From Polytrichum commune (lineage: Eukaryota; Streptophyta; Polytrichopsida; Polytrichales; Polytrichaceae), in the NCBI GenBank assembly GCA_950295325.1, contig OX485808.1:15704527-15768526 (forward strand): DNA of 64,000 nt, given 5' to 3'. The notes below the pieces were generated by a model. That model saw only the letters and a list, made by a program, of their open reading frames with translations, was not told where the DNA came from and searched no databases. Made by a program: the position numbers and the translations under genes. Positions 45,617 through 54,764 of this stretch are shown here, piece by piece (positions within the stretch are counted from its first letter, which is position 1; every line of letters begins with the position of its first letter).

Positions 45617-47427
45617 TACGCTATGAGCCCAAAATGAGTGCTCATATTTGTTTTATGTTTAGAATTTAATTAGAATTGCAATTGGAGTGTTATTGAAACA
45701 ATCAAAAGTATAAAAAGAGTGAGGCTTGGTGTGGATTTATGTTTAGGCCTTAAGCCATTTTGTGTGGTGAATTAGAAGCTTAGTGACATTAGGGAGTATT
45801 TTGATCAGAGGAGTAGTGCTTGATGAGGCAAGGGGAAGTGCCTTTGATTTAATTGTTTGAATTAGAACGTCTTTTTGTTGGTTTAGGGGTTGAAGGGTTA
45901 GCGGAGAGGATGAGGTCCTACTAAGGGGGAGAAGGTTAAGGGGTTGTGATTGGATGCCCTATCTCTCCTCTTCCTCCCTTATCCTCCCTTCTCCTTAAGT
46001 TCCCTCTCTTTACCTTTTCTTCTTTCTTCTTCAAAATCTTCCTCTCTCTCTCAATGCTCTCTCTCTTTATCTTTTCACTCTCACCCCTTCCCTCTCTTGT
46101 GTGTAGAGGTGTGTGTGTGGGTTGTGGGTGATACCCAAAGGAACGTTAGTCATTTGATTGTTAGTCCTTAGTTGTTTAGGCTTATAGTTTAATCTAGTTT
46201 GATTTAGTTTAGTTTGAATGGTGTTTATGGTTTTATGGTGGTTTAGCTAAGTTGAGTATTCACATGCAAGGCTTAGCCAGCCCCTGGACTAAAACGGCAG
46301 CTGGGCCGAAGGCTTAGCCAACCCCTGGACGAGACTGCAGCTGGATTGAAGGCTTCGCCAGCCCCTGGACAAAACGGCAGCTGGGCCGAAGGCTTAGCCA
46401 ACCCCTGGACGAGACTGCAACTGGATTGAAGGCTTAGCTAGCCCCTGGACAAAACGGCAACTGGGCCGAAGGCTTAGCCAACCCCTGGACGAGACTGCAG
46501 CTGGATTGAAGGCTTAGCTAGCCCCTGGACTAAAACGGCAGCTAGGCCAAAGGCTTAGCCAACCCCTGGACGAGACTGCATCTGGATTGAAGGCTTAGCC
46601 AGCCCCTGGACTAAATGGCAGCTGGGCCGAAGGCTTAGCCAACCCCTGGACGAGACTGCAGTTGGGTTGAAGGCTTAGTCAGCCACCGGACTGGGGTTGA
46701 GCAGTCCCGGTCACTGCAGCCGGTTGTTGGGTAGCAACCACAATAAGGAGTGGGAGCCATTTGAACTAGGGCTTAGGTAGGAGCTGGGTTATGAGTTAAG
46801 GGGGGTAGCTAGGTAGAATTTAGGAAGTTAGCGGGGTTAGCATTGGAGTTACAATTAGGAACCCCTTAAGTTGGAGGTTGTTGACGTTAGGGAGTGAACT
46901 TGTGAGTGAATTTAGAAGTGACTTGCAATAGAGGAATGCTAAGATAGTGATAAGAGAGAGAAGTGTTTTTAAACACTTGTATCCTTATCATGGAATGAAT
47001 TGATGTGCTAAAATTGATGTAAAGCACCAGGGTGAGTTGTGTGGTTCCCCACAAAGAGGACGGCCTTGGGTGACGATTGCGGATTAAGGTATTAGAAATT
47101 TAATTGTCACATGAAGTCGACAAGCCATAGCCTCACGGAGGCTAAGATCACTAATGAGAAGGTCTTGGCTAATGTCAAGGTCTCAAGAGGGATATCACTA
47201 AGGGCATGTGTAGCCAAGGCCGCGGGGTGGACCCTTGAGAAGGCCAATGCTCTACCTATTCAAGAGGCTAACATCAATAAAACATCATGATTCTAAGTAA
47301 GTTGGGAGTTCATTGAGATGGGAGTTACATTCCATGTTACCGCGAGTTTTGGTATGACACATGTGATTCTCAAAACCACCACCCGGACTAGGAGGCTTAA
47401 GGGTGGTGGGTTTGGCCTCACATACGC
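45617..47427 (+). mobile_element. Solo LTR of the TGTGAGCCC family (copy 4, nested in copy 3)
   Basis: LTR 45622-47422 (1,801 bp) begins TATGAGCCCAAAATG and ends GGTTTGGCCTCACA. Flanked by TACGC at 45617-45621 and 47423-47427. Same orientation as the host LTR. The ATAAAAAGAGTGA putative TATA block recurs at 45711 in this copy and at 45373 in the host copy. Confidence 0.88.
46262..46692. repeat. 41-42-bp minisatellite inside LTR copy 4
   Basis: About ten units of the form AAGGCTTAGCCA(G/A)CCCCTGGAC. Two alternating versions: one continues with (T)AAAACGGCAGCTGGGCCG, the other with GAGACTGCAGCTGGATTG. This gives a higher-order period of about 83 bp. It is not a CRISPR array: the 'spacers' are themselves repeated and the context is an LTR. 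Confidence 0.9.
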
Positions 47428-47483
47428 CCTAGCAAATTCCGGGCTCGGGGACTGGGCAGTTGAGTTGCGGCTCTCCCCCGAAC

Positions 47484-47489
<6 letters not shown>

Positions 47490-47521
<32 letters not shown>
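47490..47521. repeat. (CT)n microsatellite
   Basis: About 16 CT dinucleotides in the right half of LTR copy 3, just beyond the nested LTR. Confidence 0.9.
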
Positions 47522-47525
<4 letters not shown>

Positions 47526-48928
47526 TCCCAGGCTTCTGTGGGCGCAATGCTGCACCGAGGTGGTTGGCAGCTCTCGGAGAGGTAAGGGGGGAATTTACAA
47601 TGCAGCTGCGGAATCAAGGAAGGGAGGATAGGCCAGAGCCCTCGGCTAGAGAGTATGGATTTTTGAGGGAATGCCCCCAGAAAGTCAGATCCACAGAGAA
47701 GAGGGCTTCAGGGACGAGGAAGGGGGCAACATTAGGAGTTACAGCCTCGGAAAACGTTCAGAGCTATGGGGATTTTGGTGGTTAAGTAGGGAATCATATG
47801 GAGGAATCCCAACGGGAGGCAACCCACTGTTGCGGTGGGAGGAGGCAAACAAAGGAGCTGAGACTGGTAGAGAATAACCCCCCAGCTCGGGGAGAGCACA
47901 GGGCAGCAGTTGTCGCATCCGAGGATTGAATGTTGGCCTCACCAAAACCTCTGGCCAAGTAAGGATCTGCGGGGAGGAATGCCCCTGATCAGGAGGGCAA
48001 CGGGTGTGAAGGACATGATCAAGAAGAGAAGAGAGAAGTGGATGGGCGTGAATCCCCCACACACGGACCAGTGAATTCATATTGCAGTTAGGATTTACTT
48101 GAAGGCGCAGCGGGAGGGGAGAAGTGATTGGAGAACCAAGGAGAGCCGCCACTGAGCTAGTAGAGACAACCGCAATGCAGGGGGCCATCTACTACATTAC
48201 GAGGGCGTAGTGCTATGGGCGGACAGCCCAACACCCTGAGGGCTCAATTTCGAGGTCAGCAGCAGCTCTGCAAGCTAAACTCTGGTGAGAGCGGTTAGGA
48301 GCTGGATGTGCTGGGAAGGACGGGGTGCTAAGAGCCTCAGCATACAGGACCTACGGGCAGCCCGAGGCTGTGGGCATGTCTGCCGGGCAGCTAAGGGTCT
48401 GGGGCGGCCAGGGGCTTCTCAGTGGGTAACTGGGACCCTGTTCGGACAGGGGATGGTACAGAGTAGCCGAGGTTGATTAGTAGGAGTTTAATTAGGTTGA
48501 GAGTTAGCTAAGGACCACCTAAGGGTGGTTTAGGGTAGTGAGAACATTGGGAATCAGTTAAGTAGACTAGCGGTTTTATGGACATTGATTAAGAATTGTT
48601 ATGAGTGGCGAAGTAAATAAGCCACATTAAAGTATTTTTTAAATACTTGTTTTCTTCTTGCTTTCTAAATAAACAGTAGTGCACAATGGTTGGTTTTGGG
48701 GCATTACGAATTGGATCTTCCAGCTACATGAGTAGTTAATCAAGTAAATGTGAGCTATGGGCTCTCACCCGGACTACGACGCAATTAAGGGTGGGAGTTT
48801 AGGGCTCACACTCACCGAACCACATACCAATCAAATATAGGGGTCCGACTAAGAGGACGAGGCACTTAAGACCCATCTACCTTAGCCACTTTAGGTTGCA
48901 TCACAGGAAGGCCAAGGTGTTTGTAATA

Positions 48929-49301
48929 CACTAAATATGAAATTTAGTGTCATAAGGTATGTAATGTCACTATGGCAACTTTTCATATGACACTTCTTAT
49001 GAATAAGTGAACAAAGATTGTCAGGGATGATGGATGACTTCATTCATTGGCCCAAATCCTACCTTCTCTTGTCAGCATCTTGTGATGAAATATTGTCATG
49101 GATGATTGAAAATTGGATGAAAAATCACTTACTAAGTGACAGTATTGCAACACTGTAAATCTATAATCCCCCAAAAAATTTACAAGGAATGACTAAGAGT
49201 GTTGGGTTAACATTTAGTGTTGGTTTAACATTATACCGTGGTTTACATTCAGTATCGAGCAAGACAATTGGAATTGGTGACACTAGATAACATATTTAGT
49301 G
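48929..49301 (+). mobile_element. MITE-B, second full copy
   Basis: 373 bp with ends CACTAAATATG...CATATTTAGTG, flanked by TA on both sides. Collinear with 5579-5932 over its length ('cttgtgatgaaatattgtca' and 'ttgggttaacatttagtgttgg' blocks). Confidence 0.8.
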
Positions 49302-49772
49302 TAGTGTTTGTGGCACAATGCACTGAGAGTGGGAACCCCACCTTTTGAGTCTGCCCATGCAAAAGTGCGACCCTGCACAGGCGCCCTATAGTTCATCTGC
49401 AGTGGTACAATCTACACGAGTCCTAGATATTGGACATCCTTTAAGTTGTTCAGTGCAAAAGAAAATTTCTTCAAAAATCTTGCACAATAGGTACATATAC
49501 ATTTTTAGAATATCCTCCCCATTACATCATGGTCCCTTCTGTCCCCATATCTAGGATATAAATAGTTGATCCACTTTCACTAGTGTAACCATCTGCATCT
49601 CTCCTACATAATGGCCAATTTTGAGGGTATCCATGCAACTTTAAAGTGAGAGCCCACACATGTGGTCTTAAATTCATCTCCTCTATCCCAATATTTGGGA
49701 TATTTGTAGATGAACCGATCTCACTACATTGTTTATGGTATTTAGTTCACATGCGTAATATTATGTAACAAC
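49302..49772. other. Intergenic DNA without a supported gene
   Basis: No gene or element recognised. A 'gatattggacatcctttaagttgttcagtgcaaaag' word resembles one at 51337-51372. Confidence 0.4.
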
Positions 49773-50813
49773 TTAGAGCATCCGCAACGCACTTGCCAAT
49801 GACTCTCGCCAACCGCGCTTGGCGGGCGTGGTAATTTCAGCGCGCCTCAACAGGCTCGGGAAGATTGCCGTTAGTATCCCGCGTCTCGTCAAATACCTCC
49901 CGGTCTCGGCAAGTTTTGTCCCTTTGCCATGAGCTTTGTTCCTCCCGCTAGACACAGTCAACGCCAGGATGGCAGTCATAACTGCGTTTTTGCTGAATTC
50001 GCAGCTCTAGCTGCAATATGTAATTTTTTGTGGGGTTCTTTCTTGATTGTACACCTATAGGTGTAGTAAAAAGATTGTATCGCGACTCCCTGTTGGTTTT
50101 GTAGCTACAACCTCTTTTTTTCTTTTTTGGTTTGCCATGTTCAGTTGATGTCGCAGCTACAACTGTAATTTTTAAAATTTTGCCCTGTCCTGGTTGCTAT
50201 CTTCTTGATTGTGATTTTTTTGGGTGTTTGTTTTGTGTCTTGATGTTGTCATGATTTTTTGCTCTCCATTTTGTGTCTTCATGCTGGCCAAATTTTTGCT
50301 TTTCGTTTCGTGTCCATATGTTGGCCTTTTTTTCCATCTTTGCTCTTAATCACAGTCGCATTAGTGCACTATGATTAATGTGACTAATGCCCTAACAAGG
50401 CATTAGTCACATTAGTGCATTGTGATTAATGTGACCAATGCCCTAAAAAGGCATTAGTCATATTAGTGCGTTGTGATTAATGTGACTAATGCCCTAGCAA
50501 GGCATTAGTCTCTAGGCATTAGTCACATTAGTCACAACGTACTAAATCATCCATAACCCTCACACAGTCATTCTAAAATTCATGCAATTTTTTTGACTTT
50601 TCCTTTGATTTGTGCATGTCTTTTCCTTTAATTTGTTTTTACTTTGTTGCTGCTCTTCATGCCTCTACAAGCTCAAACCACGAAGGCCGTAGGAATGGGT
50701 CCTAGGACTCCATGGCAAGTGTTGTGTTGAGGCGCCTGCCCGGCACGTCCCCACGCCACTCGCCCGCACTGTTCCAGGGGCCCGTCAATGGGTGCCCATT
50801 GGCAATGCTCTTA
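49773..50813. mobile_element. MITE-F, PIF/Harbinger-type, GC-rich ends and TTA duplication
   Basis: Element 49776-50810 (1,035 bp), flanked by TTA on both sides. It starts GAGCATCCGCAACGCACTTG and ends CATTGGCAATGCTC. The outer ~100 bp at each end are GC-rich and inverted relative to each other in pieces (GAGCAT, GCCAATG, CGCCTCAACA). The centre holds the palindromic tandem array 50345-50540. It shares the GAGCATCC start and TTA duplication with MITE-E. Non-coding. Confidence 0.7.
50345..50545. repeat. Palindromic tandem array in MITE-F
   Basis: Three to four units of about 64-66 bp, each an inverted repeat of the word GGCATTAGTCACATTAGTGC (complement GTGATTAATGTGACTAATGCC, loop about 5 bp). 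The array can fold into consecutive hairpins. Confidence 0.85.
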
Positions 50814-52241
50814 CCCGATTTTGAGGTGTAGACTAGGTTACTCTAATGATCAACAATCTCATCATTAGCGTCATCACCTCATGACACTTGGCATTCAAGT
50901 GCGCTTACTAATATCTTGGCATGAGTATGTTCAATAATTTTTTGAGGTGTATGGCTAAGTTACACAATGGTCTACAAGTTAACCAATTCTTTTTACAAAT
51001 GTTAGTTGGCATTAGTATGCTCAAGAATATCTTCCTCTTGCATACTAAGATTGTAAAGACATGACACTTGCCATCAATATGCTCAATGATATCTTCCCCT
51101 TGAATACTACTATGCAAAACTATCATCTCAAGTATCCCAATGTGTTACACTGATTGTCATAATGCAAATATTTTCACACTTCAAAAAATTACCTATGTTG
51201 ACAAATATTATCATGTTGAAATTAATGGATGTGACACTTTGAGACCTCTAGGCATCTAGTTTAGATTGTTCGCCAATAGTGTGCATGATACTAAATACCG
51301 TAAATGGTGTAATGGTACCATCGATCATTGTCCTCGATATTGGACATCTCTTGAGTTTAGTCATGCAAAAGATATATAAAGCATGCACATGGCCTTTAAA
51401 GTTCATCAACACTTTACCAATATCTTGGATTTTGATAGATGTACCACTTCCGTCAATGATACCATCTACACTTTGTCTTGGATATTGGATAGATGTGATG
51501 AACTTCATGGCCCTTGTGTTGGTAGGTATGCTCTAAGACCTACAAGGTATCTTTGCAAACCCCGACCAATGAAAACAAGGCCACATAGGCAATTTTAATT
51601 TCTTTTGAAGATTAATTGGAGGGGGGGAGGGATAAAAAGAACTGACACCAACCTAGCATTTGGTCATTAACCAAATAAGAAATTAGCCATAAATAATAAA
51701 TAAAATCTTCAAAAGGATGGGATTTTGTCTCAAGCTTAGGACATGTTTCCATGGGCTGGTTGTTCCGGCGAAAGAAATTAAATTTCATTAATGATGATGA
51801 ACTTGAAGGTTTGGAGGGCCCAGGATCTCCTGATATTTTGTTGGCTCAACATTTTCATCTATGGGGGCAAGGGGTGCGTATGAGAGCTTGTAAATCTAGG
51901 ATTGTTGTCAAACTTGCAAGTTGGGACATGGTTGCCATTATATTTGTTTATTTTAAATGTTTCATAAAAAGATTTATTGAAATTTTTATCTTTGATACTA
52001 GAATCTCAAAAACAAAATGTGGGTGAAGGGTTGATTAATCATCATGAAAGAAATCGGACAAAATGCAACACTTTTGACTCTTTCTCAATCAAACACAATA
52101 TTCATTAAAATGAGAGTTTTCCAGTGAACTGAGAGTACATAAAGCAAACTATTAATCCAAGAATGAAATGAAAACCACTGGAAAGTTGTAGAGTACAAGT
52201 AAAAAAATAAGATTTGATTTTCCGCCGTAAATTCCACCGTC
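50814..52241. other. Intergenic DNA; short diverged repeats only
   Basis: Around 50920-51120 and 51280-51520 short phrases such as 'ggcattagtatgctcaa.aatatctt' and 'tggatattggacatctc' recur, but no element ends or genes are clear. Frame 51751-52026 has no recognised domain. At 52090-52111 lies a lone copy of the foldback end (attaaaatgagag). Confidence 0.45.
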
Positions 52242-52473
52242 GTTTCCATTAAAATGAGAGTATGTTAAGCTGGGAAATCGACTCATTTAGGTCGACTCAA
52301 CCTAAATTAACAACATATTGTCCTCATTTAGGTCGACTCAACCTAAATTGACAACATAATGTCCTCATTTAGGTCAACTCAACTTAAATTGACAAACTAT
52401 TGTCCTCATTTAGGTCGACTCAACCTAAATGAGTTGATTTCCCAACTTAACATACTCTCATTTTAATGGAAAC
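52242..52473. mobile_element. Foldback element with 41-bp internal tandem repeats
   Basis: 232 bp. Inverted ends of about 50 bp, nearly perfect, start GTTTCCATTAAAATGAGAG and mirror at the right end. Between them lie three 41-bp direct repeats plus a partial fourth, carrying TCATTTAGGTCGACTCAACC. Because that word is itself a palindrome-like pair with CCTAAATGA, the whole element can fold. No target duplication is clear. Confidence 0.75.
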
Positions 52474-53149
52474 TACACGTCTGAAGTATAATCTAGTATT
52501 TATCAACCTAACATGACTTTTAGGTGTCCAAATGGCCAATATTATTTTGAGAGGATCCCACTCTCTCAAAATATTGAATATCGTGTTATCAACTGTCTGC
52601 TCATACGAACGTTATTCATGGTTTTGAAGTAGAAAAGCAGTCAACTACCCTCTTGAAACTTCTACAGCCCCCACAGTTGTGTTGATACCCAACTCTCATT
52701 CTCTGGGCAACAATTAAGCACAAGAGGAGAGGAAGATCGATTTTATATTTATATATATATATATATAGATGCCTTCCTATTGGTTGCCAGTGCTTTCACC
52801 GACTTGGCCAGCACATGGAACTGTGCCCTCAAACAAGACAAAAACACAGTCGTTGAGGATATTGGGGATCAAATTCTGGTACATAATTATAAAGGTTGCT
52901 ACTCCTACCATACGATACTTTATACTGCGTACTTGGTAACCTGGTAGCCTAAAGTTCCAATTCTGAACTGGAACTTTGTTTGGTCAATGCAGACATCCCC
53001 CCGGGCTTCATGGCATTTAACACTCGTTTGACGAGCCCGTGGGAGTCGCATGCTAGCTAGTCCTTCAAGAATCCCTGGCTACAGTGCTGAATCCTGATGC
53101 ATGAAGTCTTTTCTGACTCTTCGAGAGAGATTTATCATTTGTTTCTTCT
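52474..53149. other. Intergenic DNA without a supported gene
   Basis: A short (AT)n stretch occurs near 52746-52767. Nothing else recognised. Confidence 0.4.
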
Positions 53150-54060
53150 CGCATGTTTGGCTTCTTCAAAGTCTCGCGTCCAAGGAGAGGCCTCCAAGGC
53201 AAGTAATGAATGGGGGGGCCTCTGAAGCCACGAAGCTCTAATTCAATGTGGAGAGATACTAAGCTCTATGATGGTGACTAGGATCGGGGTGACCCCTGCT
53301 CATGCTGTTTCAACTGTCTCGTTCTTCTTGGCTGCAACTGTGCAGTTTCATACATAAGTCTGTCTTGTGAGATTGTGGCAGACGATTCTTTTACACACCG
53401 TCTGATACCCAAGTAGGGTACATAGACATGCAACTCTAAGCGCATGTTAACTTTGAAATGTTTGGTTTTGCAAAGTTTCAGACCGTAGGAGAAGTTTTCA
53501 AGGCGGACGGTTTTTTTAAGGTCTCTTGGAAGTCACGAAGGCTCTTCAGCTCAATTCAGAGAGATATTATGTGGATGATGATGAGTATGTAGGTTATGGA
53601 TGACCCCTGCACATGCAGATTTATCCGACCCCTTCTTGACTACAAATGTATGATCTCAAAACACAATACTTACTCGTCAGAACACAGGAAATTACTCCTT
53701 TGTACATTGTCTGACACTTGCTCGTGCATATAGAAATGCGATTCTAAGCACATGTGAACTTGGCGATGATTGGCTTCTTCATAGTTTAGAAGAAGTCATA
53801 GGAGGGGCCTTTGAGGCTAGTAATAATGAATGGTGCATTTGAAACCATGAAGCTGTAGTTCAATGCAGAGAAACATCAAGTGTATGGTGATGACTAGATT
53901 CTGGGTAATTCTTGCACATGTAGTTTTTGCCAAACCCATTCCTCTTGGCTACAAACATAAGACCCACGTTGTTAGAAGTGACAACCTATTCTTTTTATGG
54001 GCATTTTACATATTCACTCAAGTAGGCACATAGAAATGTCATACTAAGCACATGTGAACC
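53150..54060. repeat. Degenerate tandem repeat of about 300 bp, three units
   Basis: Units begin near 53155, 53460 and 53765. Each carries 'gcttcttca.agt.t', 'aggcct', 'tgaagc.acgaagct', 'ttcaatgcagagagata.taagt', 'gatggtgactagg', 'cctgcacatgcagttt', 'cgaccc.ttcttggctacaa' and ends with '.acatagaaatgc.a.tctaagcacatgtgaac'. A partial fourth copy is at about 54945-55060. No coding capacity. Confidence 0.65.
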
Positions 54061-54269
54061 TCGGTCCCCTCCCCTTTTATGCTCCCGCTTTTACACGGCC
54101 ATTTTTACGAATCATGGAATTCGCACTTAAAATGAAGACCTTAGGATCATATGAACACCAATCACAAATTTCTGACTGACGTCTTTTCTCATTTAGAAAT
54201 GCTCGGGGGACGAGTTCTTTGTGATTATTGATCCAACTACCATATTGGTTTGTGGGAGTTGGGAGAAAT

Positions 54270-54764
54270 ACCCACGGCTATGTCCAGGAAGAACCGGCGG
54301 TTAGTTACAGATGAACCGGTTGAGTTTCAGAAATAACCGGTTGAAGTTGGAGACTTCAGGAGAATTACCAGTCGATTTAGAGGAATCTATAGAAGCATAT
54401 ACCTCAAATGAACAAAGCAGCAAAACCGGAAGATTATGTCAACATGTAACCAGCTGGATTCGGAATCACTCGGATCTTGACCGACTATGCCCAAAAACTT
54501 CCCGGGCACTGACCCACAATGATCAGGGAGAACCGGCAGTTAGTTACAAATGAACCGGTTGAGTTTGAGAAATAACCGGTTGAAGTTCAAGACTGCAGGA
54601 AAATTACCGATCATTTCAGAGGAATTTATAGAATATACCCCAATTTTATAAAGGAAAACCGGAGGATGTGAACATGTAACCGGTTGGACTTGCAAACACT
54701 AGGAACTCAATCGATTATGCTCAATCTCAAAAATCTCCCCAATCACTGCTGACCCACAGTAGAC
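54270..54764 (+). mobile_element. MITE-C outer copy, with a second copy nested at its right end
   Basis: The outer element runs from about 54278 to 54511. It is flanked by ACCCACGG on the left (54270-54277) and, after removal of the nested copy, by ACCCACAG on the right (7 of 8 bases), the remains of an 8-bp duplication. It has the same CCGGTT words as the inner copy but is more diverged. The right target remnant begins in the base shared with the inner copy's duplication. The 80-codon frame at 54311-54553 lies wholly in the MITEs and is not a gene. Confidence 0.7.
54509..54756 (+). mobile_element. MITE-C inner copy with perfect 8-bp duplication
   Basis: Element 54517-54748 (232 bp) starts CAATGATCAGGGAGAACCGG and ends CTCCCCAATCACTG. 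It is flanked by CTGACCCA at 54509-54516 and 54749-54756. About 90% identical by eye to the inverted copy at 20929-21154, so both are young. hAT type by duplication length. Confidence 0.9.

Larger units (their letters stand above)
45281..48815 (+). mobile_element. Solo LTR of the TGTGAGCCC family (copy 3, outer)
   Basis: LTR 45286-48810 begins TGTGAGCCCAAAATGGG and ends GTTTAGGGCTCACA. It is flanked by the 5-bp duplication CTCAC at 45281-45285 and 48811-48815. Subtracting the nested copy (45622-47422 plus its 5-bp duplication) leaves 1,719 bp, in line with the family. Ser/Arg/Gly-rich frames inside (47318-47785, 47739-48188 and 48285-48476) are not genes. Confidence 0.88.

Noticed and set aside
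45622-45720. Local tandem duplication of the LTR start
   Set aside because: The TACGC duplication at 45617-45621 and 47423-47427 shows that it is the start of a nested LTR.
46262-46692. CRISPR-like regular repeats
   Set aside because: Eukaryotic context, 'spacers' are themselves repeated, and the array lies within an LTR. It is a minisatellite.
47318-48188. Open frames of 155 and 149 codons
   Set aside because: Cross the (CT)n tract and the LTR junction at 47422; low-complexity Ser/Leu/Arg composition, no family.
54311-54553. 80-codon plus-strand frame
   Set aside because: Spans two nested MITE-C copies; not a gene.
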